From positions 1 through 64,000 of the forward strand of contig NZ_JAZDCH010000003.1 in NCBI RefSeq assembly GCF_036311905.1: a stretch of 64,000 nucleotides of DNA, given 5' to 3'. The stretch's first letter is position 1. The number at the start of each line of letters is the position of its first letter. The notes under the pieces are model-generated. The model made no database searches, was not told the origin of the DNA, and saw only the letters and a list, made by a program, of their open reading frames with translations. The stretch is from Brachybacterium sp036311905 (GTDB taxonomy: Bacteria; Actinomycetota; Actinomycetes; Actinomycetales; Dermabacteraceae). The position numbers were made by a program, and so were the translations under genes. This document shows positions 1 to 8,297 of the stretch, in pieces.

Positions 1-227
1 CCGGGAACCCCCCCCCCCCAGTTCCCCCCCGAACCAACCGAGGGTCGAGTCGGCGGGCGCCGTCGTGTCCGGGGCGGAACAGCCCCGCCCGGAGCGGACC
101 GGACCTCTCCGGGTCGGAACCGTCCTGTCCGGGCCGTTCCGCGGTGGTCTGGAGCGGTCCGCAGTGATGCCGGTGCCCGGTGAACTCCCCGTGAACGTGC
201 GATGGCACACGTCCGAGGGGTCTCGCC

Positions 228-256
228 TGGACTCGGCGGCCGGGTCGTCCTAGAGT
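228..256 (+). promoter_or_regulatory. Candidate promoter of the initiator tRNA
   Basis: TGGACT (228-233) and TAGAGT (251-256) are separated by 17 nt and each matches 4 of 6 bases of the sigma-A -35 and -10 consensus. Transcription would begin about 6 nt before the tRNA. The rest of bases 1-268 is GC-rich sequence in which I see no gene. Confidence 0.4.
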
Positions 257-268
257 TATCGATGTCGC

Positions 269-343
<75 letters not shown>

Positions 344-350
344 GAGTAAG

Positions 351-387
351 GCCCCTTCTCAGCAGAAATGCTGAGGAGGGGTCTTTT
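351..387 (+). terminator. Intrinsic terminator after tRNA-fMet
   Basis: A 13-15 bp stem (351-364 with 369-383, one G:T pair) closed by a GAAA tetraloop is followed by a TTTT run at 384-387. It lies 8 nt after the tRNA and should end its transcript. Confidence 0.85.
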
Positions 388-575
388 GCTGTGCCCCCAG
401 AGCCGCTCCACGGCGTCTGAGGGAGCATGTTCGGTGCAGGATGCTCCCTGAGGCGCCGCTACAGCGCGACGGGACCCCGGGGTCAAACGGGGAACATCCA
501 GACGGCGGGGCCCAGGGCCAGGTGGGGGTCGGCGGGTCGCTCACCGTCGCGTCCCCCCGATGGCAGGATGTGCGC

Positions 576-1232
576 ATGACCACGACGTCCGCGCCCACGC
601 CTCGCACCCTCCTGTTCATCGGGGACTCCATCACCGACTGCGCTCGCGCCGAGGATCCGGCGGGTCTCGGCTTCGGCTACGTCCGCCTCCTCGCCGAGCA
701 CTTCGCGGCCCATGAGCCGACGGCCACCGTGATCAATCGCGGCATCAGCGGAAACAAGGCCCGGGACCTCCGCGCCCGGTTCGACGCGGACTGCCTCGAC
801 CTGAACCCGGACGTCGTGACGATCTACGTGGGCGTCAACGACGTGTGGCACGGCTTCACCAGCGGCGACGGCGTCAGCCACGCGGACTTCGAGCGGGACT
901 ACCGCTTCCTGCTCGACCAGCTCTCGGCGACCCGCCCGGGCGTCCCGGTGCTGCTCGTGGTGCCCTTCGTCGCCGATGTCGACGAGGAGAAGGCCGGGTA
1001 TCACGGGGAACTCGACAAGAAGGTCGCGATCATCCGCGCCCTCGGCAAGGAGTTCGGGGCCGCGATCGTGGATCTCGAGGGGGTGCTCGAGGAGGCGTGG
1101 CGCGTGGGCCACACCCCGGCGAGCATCGCCGAGGACGGCGTTCACCCGACGATAGCGGGCCACCGCCTGCTCGCGGATGCGTGGCTGGACGTGTTCCGCA
1201 CCGTCGACCACACCCTCGCCCGCTCGCGCTGA
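576..1232 (+). CDS. SGNH/GDSL-family hydrolase
   Basis: A 218-residue protein of the SGNH hydrolase superfamily, esterases and lipases with a Ser-His-Asp catalytic set. Block I is GDSITD near the N-terminus (nucleophile Ser18), block II is NRGISGN, block III is VGVND, and block V is DGVHPT, which supplies the catalytic Asp and His. There is no signal peptide or membrane segment, so it is probably cytoplasmic. The ATG at 576 places the GDS motif at the usual distance from the N-terminus. The reading frame stays open upstream without conserved sequence, so I do not extend it. The substrate is unknown. It converges with the calpain-like gene. Confidence 0.85.
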   Translation: MTTTSAPTPRTLLFIGDSITDCARAEDPAGLGFGYVRLLAEHFAAHEPTATVINRGISGNKARDLRARFDADCLDLNPDVVTIYVGVNDVWHGFTSGDGVSHADFERDYRFLLDQLSATRPGVPVLLVVPFVADVDEEKAGYHGELDKKVAIIRALGKEFGAAIVDLEGVLEEAWRVGHTPASIAEDGVHPTIAGHRLLADAWLDVFRTVDHTLARSR

Positions 1233-1241
1233 CGCTCACCC

Positions 1242-1264
1242 GCCCGCTGCTCAGCGCAGCGGGC
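1242..1264. terminator. Hairpin between convergent genes
   Basis: A perfect 9-bp stem (1242-1250 with 1256-1264) with a 5-nt loop sits between the SGNH gene and the end of the calpain-like gene. Its 3' arm lies inside the calpain-like coding end. There is no T-tract, so its strength is uncertain. Confidence 0.5.
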
Positions 1265-2069
1265 CGGTGACGTCCACGGAGAGGAAACCCCGGCGGAAGG
1301 TGCGCGCGTCGATGCGCAGCACCCGACCGGGCCGCACCGGATTGCGCAGCAGCACGTGGCCGGTCGTGGCGTCGGCGCCGACCACGGCGAAGACGTGGCT
1401 GGGCGGCAGCGGACCCTGAGTGGTCCCGACCCGCGCACTCAGCGGATGGGTCGACGCGGCGATCGCCCGGCCCTTCTCTCGCCACGCGAGGATCTGCTCG
1501 GCCGAGGGGAGCCGCAGCTGCGTGCGCACCCGCTCCCCGAGCAGCAGCTCGAGGCCGAAGCGGGCGAAACCGCGCTGCAGCATCCCGTACCCGCCTGCGA
1601 CGTGTACCGCCACGGCCTTCTCGAGCACTCCGGCCCAGCCCGGGTTCGCGCCTTCGCGGCGTGCGTAGAGAAAGGTGCCATCGGCGCCGACCGGCATCCG
1701 TCGATCCACCACGATCGGCTCGGCCACGGCGGGCAGGCGCACCGCGACCCGGCCGTCCTCCTGCACCGTGAGCAGGTCCGTGAGGCGCTCGGGTGCGGTC
1801 TCGTGGATCGCGAGCATCGAGGCGATCACCCAGCAGTCGCCGAGCTGCCCCTGCTGGGGGCGGAGGGGCCGAGGGGAGTCCAGCGGGCCACTGTCCCAGC
1901 GCCATCCGACGGCGCGCGGGCCGGGCGGCGGATCCGCCAACCCCGTGCTCCGCTCCTCCCGCTCCTGGAACGCGAGAGCGCGCGCCCGCCCGGTGTGGGC
2001 GAGCGCGCGCAGGCTGCGGCGCCAGGTCCGCACGCGGGGACGGGGGAGGGGTGATCCTTCGGTGCTCAT
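1251..2069 (-). CDS. Calpain-family (C2) cysteine protease-like protein
   Basis: A 272-residue protein resembling the papain-fold core of calpains. The catalytic triad is visible: Cys79 in QGQLGDCWVIASM, His225 in PSHVFAVVGAD and Asn243 in LLRNPV. The calpain-typical stretch before the histidine (WAGVLEKAVA..GGYG) is also present. There is no signal peptide and no calcium-binding EF-hand or C2-like domain, so it would be a minimal cytoplasmic enzyme. The start at 2069 follows a strong GGAGGAGG ribosome site. It lies 29 nt downstream of pfp on the same strand and is probably cotranscribed. The native substrate is unknown; bacterial calpains are little studied. Confidence 0.8.
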   Translation of the reverse strand: MSTEGSPLPRPRVRTWRRSLRALAHTGRARALAFQEREERSTGLADPPPGPRAVGWRWDSGPLDSPRPLRPQQGQLGDCWVIASMLAIHETAPERLTDLLTVQEDGRVAVRLPAVAEPIVVDRRMPVGADGTFLYARREGANPGWAGVLEKAVAVHVAGGYGMLQRGFARFGLELLLGERVRTQLRLPSAEQILAWREKGRAIAASTHPLSARVGTTQGPLPPSHVFAVVGADATTGHVLLRNPVRPGRVLRIDARTFRRGFLSVDVTGPLR

Positions 2070-2098
2070 CGGCTCCTCCTCCCGTCCCGCGGGTCGGG

Positions 2099-3319
2099 TC
2101 AGTGGGCGGCCGTGGGGGTGATCGTCTGGCCGGTGCGCTCCATGACATCCGCGAACCAGGGCTGCTCGATGTCGAAGGCCTTGTGACCGGCGACCCGCTC
2201 GAACTCGACGGCGCGCAGCACGTTGCCGCGCTCCTCGTCGTGGCCGATGAGGCCCGAGCCGCCCTCGAGGGCGACCTGCACGGCCAGGTCGGTCATCGAC
2301 TTGATCAGGCGCAGGTCCTCGGGGTTGGCCTTCGCCGACCGCGAGAAGTAGCCGGACTTCTGGACCATGACCTTCTCGGCGCCGAGCTTCTCGGCGAACT
2401 GCTTCGCGAACCACTGGCCGGGGTTGATGGTGTCGATCTTGACGTGGCCGAAGGGGTCCTTCTCCGGCTCCTCGCCGCGGGCCTGCATCTCGGCGACGAT
2501 CTCGGGGATGCCCGCGCCCTCGGACAGGAAGATGTTCACGTTGCCCACCTCGTCCATGACGGTGCGGAGGCGCGCCGCCTCGGCCTCGATGTCGAGCGCC
2601 AGCTCGGGCAGGAACACGGCGTGCACGTCCCACTTCTCCGGGGCGAGGCCGATCTCGGGCAGCCACTCCTGCTTCGCGTGCCAGTCCTGGTAGTAGGCGG
2701 CGGCCTGGGCGGTGAGATAACCGCAGGCGCGGCCCATGATCTCGTGGACGATCAGCATGCGCGGGTTCGAGCCGTGCTCGGCGATGATGTTCTGCGCGAA
2801 GATGCTGGTCTGCTCCGCGGCGGACATCGCACCGAGGGACTGACGGATCGGCACGATGTCGTTGTCGATGGTCTTGGGCAGGCCCACGACCTGGAGCGGG
2901 TAGTCGTTGTCCGCGAGGTACTTCGCGAGATCCGCGGCGGTGGTGTTGGTGTCGTCGCCGCCGATGGTGTGCAGCACGTCCACCCCGTCGGCCTGGAGCT
3001 TCTTCGCGGCGACCTCGAGGGCGTTCTCACCCTCGGCGATCAGGCCGCGCTTGACGAGGTCCGCGGTGTTGGTGAGCTTCACGCGCGAGTTGCCGATGGG
3101 GGAGCCGCCGAAGTCGTGCAGCAGGCCGGCCTTCGCGCGGACCGTCTCGTCGACGACGATCTTCTCGTCGGAGAGCAGGCCCCAGTAGCCGTGCTTGTAG
3201 GCGATGATCTCGACGTCCGGTACCAGCTCGTTGTACCGCTCGATGAGGCCGCCGACGGCGGAGGACAGGCACGGGGCGTAGCCCCCGGCGGTGAGCAGTG
3301 CGACGCGCTTGACGGTCAT
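2099..3319 (-). CDS. pfp: Pyrophosphate--fructose 6-phosphate 1-phosphotransferase
   Basis: A 406-residue phosphofructokinase using pyrophosphate instead of ATP; it interconverts fructose 6-phosphate and fructose 1,6-bisphosphate reversibly in glycolysis/gluconeogenesis. The donor-specificity residues are clear: GGDD at 120-123 (ATP enzymes have GGDG) and PKTIDND at 148-154 (ATP enzymes have PGTIDND). The N-terminal GGYAPCLSSAVGG and the length of about 400 residues match the propionibacterial PPi-PFK type. The start at 3319 has a GGAGG site just upstream. It heads a probable two-gene unit with the calpain-like gene. Confidence 0.92.
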   Translation of the reverse strand: MTVKRVALLTAGGYAPCLSSAVGGLIERYNELVPDVEIIAYKHGYWGLLSDEKIVVDETVRAKAGLLHDFGGSPIGNSRVKLTNTADLVKRGLIAEGENALEVAAKKLQADGVDVLHTIGGDDTNTTAADLAKYLADNDYPLQVVGLPKTIDNDIVPIRQSLGAMSAAEQTSIFAQNIIAEHGSNPRMLIVHEIMGRACGYLTAQAAAYYQDWHAKQEWLPEIGLAPEKWDVHAVFLPELALDIEAEAARLRTVMDEVGNVNIFLSEGAGIPEIVAEMQARGEEPEKDPFGHVKIDTINPGQWFAKQFAEKLGAEKVMVQKSGYFSRSAKANPEDLRLIKSMTDLAVQVALEGGSGLIGHDEERGNVLRAVEFERVAGHKAFDIEQPWFADVMERTGQTITPTAAH

Positions 3320-3455
3320 GAGGCGAATCCTCCGAGAGTCCGGGAACGGGCGCGCGAGAGGGCAGGGGTTTCTCCCGACCTCCTCGCGACGCTGGGTCCG
3401 CTCATCGTAGCGAGGCCGCGCCGGACACGTCGCCGCGCCGGTCCCGACGGACGCC

Positions 3456-3482
3456 GTTCACCTTCTCGTCACAGTGAGGTGA
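3456..3482. promoter_or_regulatory. Dyad upstream of the surface-protein gene
   Basis: TCACCT (3458-3463) and AGGTGA (3477-3482) form an inverted pair around the inner palindrome TCACAGTGA (3469-3477). It lies about 110 nt before the surface-protein start, in the 270-bp divergent region with pfp. It may be an operator. It also loosely resembles two 11-bp PhoP-box units (GTTCACCTTCT then CGTCACAGTGA), but the match is weak. Confidence 0.25.
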
Positions 3483-3589
3483 TGGACTTCTCGACGTTCC
3501 TCCTCGCCATCCGACGGTGCGCGCTCGCGCCCCTCCCGCCCCCAGTGCGCTCGCGCGAGGGCCGGTGGACCCTGCAGAAAGGCCTGCCC

Positions 3590-6208
3590 ATGTCCCGCAC
3601 CTCCCGTGCACCCCGTCCCCTGATCGCCCGCCTCGGCGCCCTCGCCGCGTGCGGCGCGATCGGTCTGACCGGCGCGCTCATGCTCCCCGCCCTCGCCGCC
3701 CCGGGCGAGTCCCACGGCGAGGCCCCGTACTTCACCCGCGTCGCGACCCTGCCGGCGTACGCGAACTCCGACGTCTCCGCGTCGGCGGTCGCCGAGATCT
3801 CGTCGGTCAGCCCCGACAGGATGACCGTGTACTCGACCGACGCCGGCGGCGGCCGCGTGGGCATCACCGACATCTCCGACCCGTCGAACCCCCGCCCCCT
3901 CGGCGGCGTGGACGTCGAGGGGGAGCCCACCTCGGTCTACGCCCTCGAGGACTACGTGCTCATCGTCGTGGACACCACCGACGGCGAGTTCACCGACCCC
4001 TCGGGCCACGTCTCCGTGCTCGACGCCGACACCCACGAGGTGATCCGCACCATCGAGCTCGGCGGGCAGCCCGACTCGATCGACATCACCTCCGACGGCT
4101 CCGACGCGTACATCGCGATCGAGAACCAGCGCGACGAGGAATTCACCCCCGAGGGCCTCGAGGAGGGCGACATCCCGCAGCAGCCCACCGGCTGGCTCGC
4201 TCACCTCGACCTCTCCGGTGACGTCGAGGGCTGGGACGTGGAGCGGATCGAGCTCGCAGGGCTGCCCGGCCTCACCGCCGCGGAGGACGCCGAGCCCGAG
4301 TACGTGAAGGTCAGCCCCGACGACTCCCGCGTGGTCGTGACCCTCCAGGAGAACAACGCCCTGGCCGTCATCGACGTCGCCTCCGGCGAGGTCCTCATGT
4401 CCTTCTCCGCCGGCTCCGCGACCGTCGAGAACGTGGACATCGAGGAGGACGGCGACATCACCCTGACCGAGACGATCACCGAGGAGCGCGAGCCCGACGC
4501 GATCGCCTGGATCGACGACACCCATGTCGCGACCGCCGACGAGGGCGACTGGCTCGGCGGCTCGCGCACCTGGACCATCTTCGACGTCACCACCGGCGAG
4601 GTCACCTGGAACTCGGGCTCGCAGATGGACCACCTCGCGGTCGAGATCGGCCAGTACCCGGAGAAGCGCTCCGACGCCAAGGGCACCGAGCCCGAGGGCA
4701 TCGCCGTCGCCCGCTACGGCGACCGCACCCTCGCCTTCGTCGGCTCCGAGCGCGGCAACTTCGTCGCGGTCTACGACGTGACCGACCCGTCGGCTCCCGT
4801 GTACCAGCAGGCGCTGTCCTCGACCCCCGGCCCCGAGGGCCTGCTGCCCATCCCGGAGCGGAACCTGCTGGTCGTCTCCTCCGAGGAGGACGACGCGGAG
4901 GCCGGCGTGCGCGCCACCGTCCAGGTCTACGAGCTCGGCGCCGCGACCGACGAGGACCGCACGATCGTCTCCGGCCCCGACGCCGACGGCCTGCCGATCA
5001 CCTGGGGCGCGCTCAGCGACATGTCCGCAGTGCCCGGCGCCGAGGGCGAGTTCGTCTCCGTCAGCGACTCGGGCTACACCACCTCCGCGATCTTCCGCAT
5101 CGACGCCTCCGCGACCCCGGCCGTGATCCGCGAGCGGATCGAGCTGACCGGCGAGGACGGCTCCCCGCTCGAGTCCGATCTGGAGGGCGTCACCGCCCTC
5201 GTCGACGGCACCTTCTGGGTCGCCTCCGAGGGCGCCCGCGAGGACGACGGCACCTGGGAGATCCAGAACTCGCTGATGCACGTCGACGCCGACGGCCAGG
5301 TCCTCGAGACCGTGCTGCTGCCCGAGGACGTAGCGGACGGCCTCGCGAGCCGCGGCTTCGAGGGCGTCACCATCGCCGAGGACGGCGCGGCCCTGTACGC
5401 CGTGATCCAGGGCGTCGTCGACGGCGACCCGGAGAACAGCGCGCGCATCGCCCGCTACGACCTCGAGGCCGGCACCTGGAGCTACTGGGGCTACGAGCTC
5501 CAGACCACCGCGGTGGACGGTGACAGGATCGGGCTCTCCGCCATCGCGGACCTCGGCGACGGCCGCTTCGCCCTGGTCGAGCGGGACTCCCTGAACGGGC
5601 CCGACGCCGCGCTGAAGTCCGTCGTCACCGTCACCCTGCCGGGTGAGGGGGCGGCCGCCGGTGAGGCGCTGCCCCTCGCAGAGACCGTCGGCGAGCGCTA
5701 CGACCTGCTGCCGCTGCTCGAGTCCACGAACGGCTGGACCCAGGAGAAGGTCGAGAGCCTCGCGGTCACCGCGTCGGGCGAGGTCTACATCGTCACCGAC
5801 AACGACGCGCTCGACGACGCGAACGGCGAGACCCTCTTCGCCCGCGCCGGCTTCGTCGGCCCGGAGGGTGTGCAGGCCGAGGCACCCGCGGACGACGATG
5901 ACGAGCAGCCCACGGAGCCGGCGGAGCCCACCGAGCAGCCGACCGAGCCGACGCAGGAGCCGGCCGCTCCCGCCGAGGAGCCCACCACCCCGGCGGCGAG
6001 CGACGGCGGCTCCGACGACAATGCAGCTGGCGGCACCGGCGGCTCCAGCAATGGAGGCACCGGATCCGAGCAGTCGGCCGATGGCTCCCGTCCGGGTGCT
6101 CTCGCCCGCACCGGCGCCCAGGGCGTCGTGGCGCTGGTCGCCGGGGCGCTCGGCCTGACCGCGCTGGGCGGCGGCGCGCTCGCCCTCCGCGCCCGTCTGC
6201 GCCGCTGA
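3590..6208 (+). CDS. Secreted wall-anchored beta-propeller/phytase-like protein (LAXTG)
   Basis: An 872-residue exported protein. An N-terminal signal peptide (about 1-36) ends in LPALAA. Residues of about 45-470 look like a beta-propeller with repeated VLD/VYDVTDPS-type blades. Residues of about 480-765 resemble the 'esterase-like activity of phytase' domain (DLEGVTAL..GTFWVASEGA, GFEGVTIAEDG). A Glu/Pro/Thr then Gly/Ser-rich linker leads to LARTG (838-842), a hydrophobic stretch and a basic RARLRR tail, the layout of a class E sortase (LAXTG) wall-anchor signal. The ATG at 3590 follows an AGAAAGG site and precedes the signal peptide; the open frame far upstream is not coding. Substrate unknown; phosphate ester or nucleotide scavenging is inference. 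No sortase gene is in the window. Confidence 0.82.
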   Translation: MSRTSRAPRPLIARLGALAACGAIGLTGALMLPALAAPGESHGEAPYFTRVATLPAYANSDVSASAVAEISSVSPDRMTVYSTDAGGGRVGITDISDPSNPRPLGGVDVEGEPTSVYALEDYVLIVVDTTDGEFTDPSGHVSVLDADTHEVIRTIELGGQPDSIDITSDGSDAYIAIENQRDEEFTPEGLEEGDIPQQPTGWLAHLDLSGDVEGWDVERIELAGLPGLTAAEDAEPEYVKVSPDDSRVVVTLQENNALAVIDVASGEVLMSFSAGSATVENVDIEEDGDITLTETITEEREPDAIAWIDDTHVATADEGDWLGGSRTWTIFDVTTGEVTWNSGSQMDHLAVEIGQYPEKRSDAKGTEPEGIAVARYGDRTLAFVGSERGNFVAVYDVTDPSAPVYQQALSSTPGPEGLLPIPERNLLVVSSEEDDAEAGVRATVQVYELGAATDEDRTIVSGPDADGLPITWGALSDMSAVPGAEGEFVSVSDSGYTTSAIFRIDASATPAVIRERIELTGEDGSPLESDLEGVTALVDGTFWVASEGAREDDGTWEIQNSLMHVDADGQVLETVLLPEDVADGLASRGFEGVTIAEDGAALYAVIQGVVDGDPENSARIARYDLEAGTWSYWGYELQTTAVDGDRIGLSAIADLGDGRFALVERDSLNGPDAALKSVVTVTLPGEGAAAGEALPLAETVGERYDLLPLLESTNGWTQEKVESLAVTASGEVYIVTDNDALDDANGETLFARAGFVGPEGVQAEAPADDDDEQPTEPAEPTEQPTEPTQEPAAPAEEPTTPAASDGGSDDNAAGGTGGSSNGGTGSEQSADGSRPGALARTGAQGVVALVAGALGLTALGGGALALRARLRR

Positions 6209-6240
6209 TCCCGCCCGCGGGAGCAGTTCCCGCGGAACGA

Positions 6241-6281
6241 CGCAGCGTCCCGGTCCCCGTCGTGGGGGCCGGGACGCTGTG
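6241..6281. terminator. Bidirectional hairpin terminator
   Basis: A 16-bp stem (6243-6258 with 6264-6279, one T:G pair) with a 5-nt loop lies between the convergent surface-protein gene and hisN. There is no strong T-tract on either side. Confidence 0.6.
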
Positions 6282-6343
6282 CGTTCGGGGGCGGATCGTT
6301 CAGTGGGCGCGTCCGGGAGCAGACCCGGGGCGACTCGGGGCGC

Positions 6344-7135
6344 TCAGTCCTCGCCGGTGAGCGCGGCGAGGACGTCCTCGTGGAGCAGACCGTTGCTCGC
6401 GACCGCGCTGCCGCCGAAGCAGCCCGGCTCGCCCTCGAGGGAGGTGAAGCGGCCGCCCGCCTCGGTCACGATCGGCACCAGCGCGGCCATGTCGTGCAGG
6501 GCCAGCTCGGGCTCGCAGGCGACGTCCACGGCTCCCTCGGCGACGAGCATGTAGGACCAGAAGTCGCCGTAGGCGCGGGTGCGCCAGAAGCGCTGCATGA
6601 GGTTCAGCATCTCCCGCAGCCGCTCGCGCTCGGCCCAGCCGTGCAGCGACGAGTAGGACAGCGAGGCCTCCTCGATGCGGTCCACGCCCGAGACCTGCAG
6701 CCGCGTCGCGCTGCTCAGCCGGGAGCCGGTCCAGGCCCCGGCGTCCGTCCCGCCCCACCAGCGGCGCCCGAGGGACGGCGCGGAGACCAGACCCACGACG
6801 GGGCGGCCCTCCTCGATGAGCCCGATGAGCGTCGCCCAGACGGGCACGCCGCGCACGAAGTTCGCGGTCCCGTCGATGGGGTCGATCACCCACTGCCGGG
6901 GCGAGGACCCGGTCGAGCCGAACTCCTCCCCGATCACCTGGTCGCGGGAGCGGGAACGGGAGAGCTGGGCGCGCACCAGCTGCTCGGCGGCGCGATCGGC
7001 ATCGGTGACCTCGGTGAGGTCCGGCTTGGTGGAGACCTCGAGGTCCTGCGCCTTGAAGCGGGACATCGTCAGCTGGTCCACGGCATCGGCGAGCACGTGG
7101 GCCAGGCGCAGGTCATCGGCGTAACGGCTGGACAT
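6344..7135 (-). CDS. hisN: Histidinol-phosphatase, inositol-monophosphatase family
   Basis: A 263-residue metal-dependent phosphatase of the inositol monophosphatase superfamily. Actinobacterial members of this size act as HisN, removing phosphate from L-histidinol phosphate in histidine synthesis. Metal-ligand motifs are present: the Glu of GEEFG, DPIDGTANF, and the C-terminal ALHDMAALVPIVTEAGG (the usual WD-x-A site, here HDMAA). It is the last of a leftward set behind rsgA and aroA, an order also known from Streptomyces beside sigR. The HisN role rather than a generic inositol/sugar phosphatase rests on family and context, not on a direct substrate motif. Confidence 0.82.
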   Translation of the reverse strand: MSSRYADDLRLAHVLADAVDQLTMSRFKAQDLEVSTKPDLTEVTDADRAAEQLVRAQLSRSRSRDQVIGEEFGSTGSSPRQWVIDPIDGTANFVRGVPVWATLIGLIEEGRPVVGLVSAPSLGRRWWGGTDAGAWTGSRLSSATRLQVSGVDRIEEASLSYSSLHGWAERERLREMLNLMQRFWRTRAYGDFWSYMLVAEGAVDVACEPELALHDMAALVPIVTEAGGRFTSLEGEPGCFGGSAVASNGLLHEDVLAALTGED

Positions 7136-7250
7136 GGGGCTCAGCCTAGGGGGAGGACCCCGCGGTGACCGGGAGCGACGCGGGGGCGGCGGCGCCGAGG
7201 CGTCCTCCGGGCGGGAGGGGGAGAGCTCCGAGCGGCCGACGGCGGACGGT

Positions 7251-8297
7251 TCAGAGCGCCCAGGGGTCGTTCTTCCGCAGCGCGACGGCGAGCCGGCGGA
7301 AGGAGGTCAGCCGGGCGGGGCCGGCGCTGCCCGCGGCGCCCGCCTCGACCTGCTCGTCGAGCGCGCAGTCCGGGGCGTCCTCGAGATGGGTGCAGCCGCG
7401 AGGGCAGGACTCCGCGAGGTCCGCGAGGTCCGCGAAGGCGTCGAGCAGCTCGTCGGGGTCGACGTGGCCGAGTCCGAAGGAGCGCACCCCGGGGGTGTCG
7501 ATCACCCAGCCGCCGGCGCCCTCGGGCAGGGGCATGGCGAGCGCCGAGGAGGAGGTGTGCCGGCCACGACCGGTCACGTCGTTCACGTGGCCGGTGGCCC
7601 GGTCGGTGCCGGGCACGAGCGCGTTCAGCAGCGTCGACTTGCCGACCCCGGAATGGCCGATGAGCACGCTGACCCGCCCCGCGAGCCGCTCGCGCAGCGC
7701 GTCGAGCCCGTCGATCCCGCCCGCGGCGGTGCGCTCGGTCACCACGTGCTCGAGGCCGAGCGGGGCGTAGGTGGTGAGGAAGTCGTCGGGCGAGCGCAGG
7801 TCCGCCTTGGTGAGCACCAGCAGGGCATCGATCCCGGCGACGTACGCGGCGACGAGGCAGCGGTCGATCATGCCGCCGCGCGGCTCGGGGTCGGCCAGCG
7901 CGGTCACCATCACCATCAGGTCCACGTTCGCGACCAGGGGCCGCTCGGTGGGGTCGTCGTCGTCCGCGGAGCGGCGCAGGAAGGAGGAGCGCTCCTGGAT
8001 CCGCACGATCCGGGCGAGGCTGCCGTCCCGGCCGGAGGTGTCGCCGACGAGCCCCACCAGATCGCCGGGGACGACGGGGGAGCGGCCGAGCTCCCGGGCC
8101 CGCATGGCCGTGACCTCGCGGGGCGAGTCGGGGCCGTCCTCGACGACGGTGCGCCAGCGGCCCCGGTCCACGGAGACGACGCGCGCGGTGATCGCGTCGG
8201 CGTGGGCGGGACGGTCCTTCGTCCGCGGGCGGGAGCCGCGCCGGCTCGGCCGTACGCGGACGTCGGACTCGTCCCAGTCGCGTCGCGACCTGCTCAC
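7251..8297 (-). CDS. rsgA: Ribosome small-subunit biogenesis GTPase RsgA
   Basis: A 348-residue circularly permuted GTPase that helps 30S subunit maturation. The permuted order is visible: G4 (LTKAD) precedes G1 (GHSGVGKSTLLN) and G3 (DTPGV). An N-terminal OB-fold comes first, and a C-terminal zinc site reads CPRGCTHLEDAPDC. The GTG start at 8297 overlaps the aroA stop by four bases (GTGA), so its translation is probably coupled to aroA. A longer frame to 8342 would run into aroA without conserved sequence. Confidence 0.93.
   Translation of the reverse strand: MSRSRRDWDESDVRVRPSRRGSRPRTKDRPAHADAITARVVSVDRGRWRTVVEDGPDSPREVTAMRARELGRSPVVPGDLVGLVGDTSGRDGSLARIVRIQERSSFLRRSADDDDPTERPLVANVDLMVMVTALADPEPRGGMIDRCLVAAYVAGIDALLVLTKADLRSPDDFLTTYAPLGLEHVVTERTAAGGIDGLDALRERLAGRVSVLIGHSGVGKSTLLNALVPGTDRATGHVNDVTGRGRHTSSSALAMPLPEGAGGWVIDTPGVRSFGLGHVDPDELLDAFADLADLAESCPRGCTHLEDAPDCALDEQVEAGAAGSAGPARLTSFRRLAVALRKNDPWAL

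Noticed and set aside
1..268. Small open frame 65-253 before the initiator tRNA
   Set aside because: No ribosome site, no conserved sequence, and it runs up to the tRNA promoter; probably non-coding.
3339..3365. Second SigH-type promoter (GGGAAC then GTT) before the surface-protein gene
   Set aside because: The spacing is 20 nt rather than 18-19, and it is more than 200 nt from the start codon.
1793..3589. Long open frame joined upstream of the surface-protein gene
   Set aside because: It runs antisense through pfp and has no conserved sequence; the signal peptide and ribosome site place the start at 3590.
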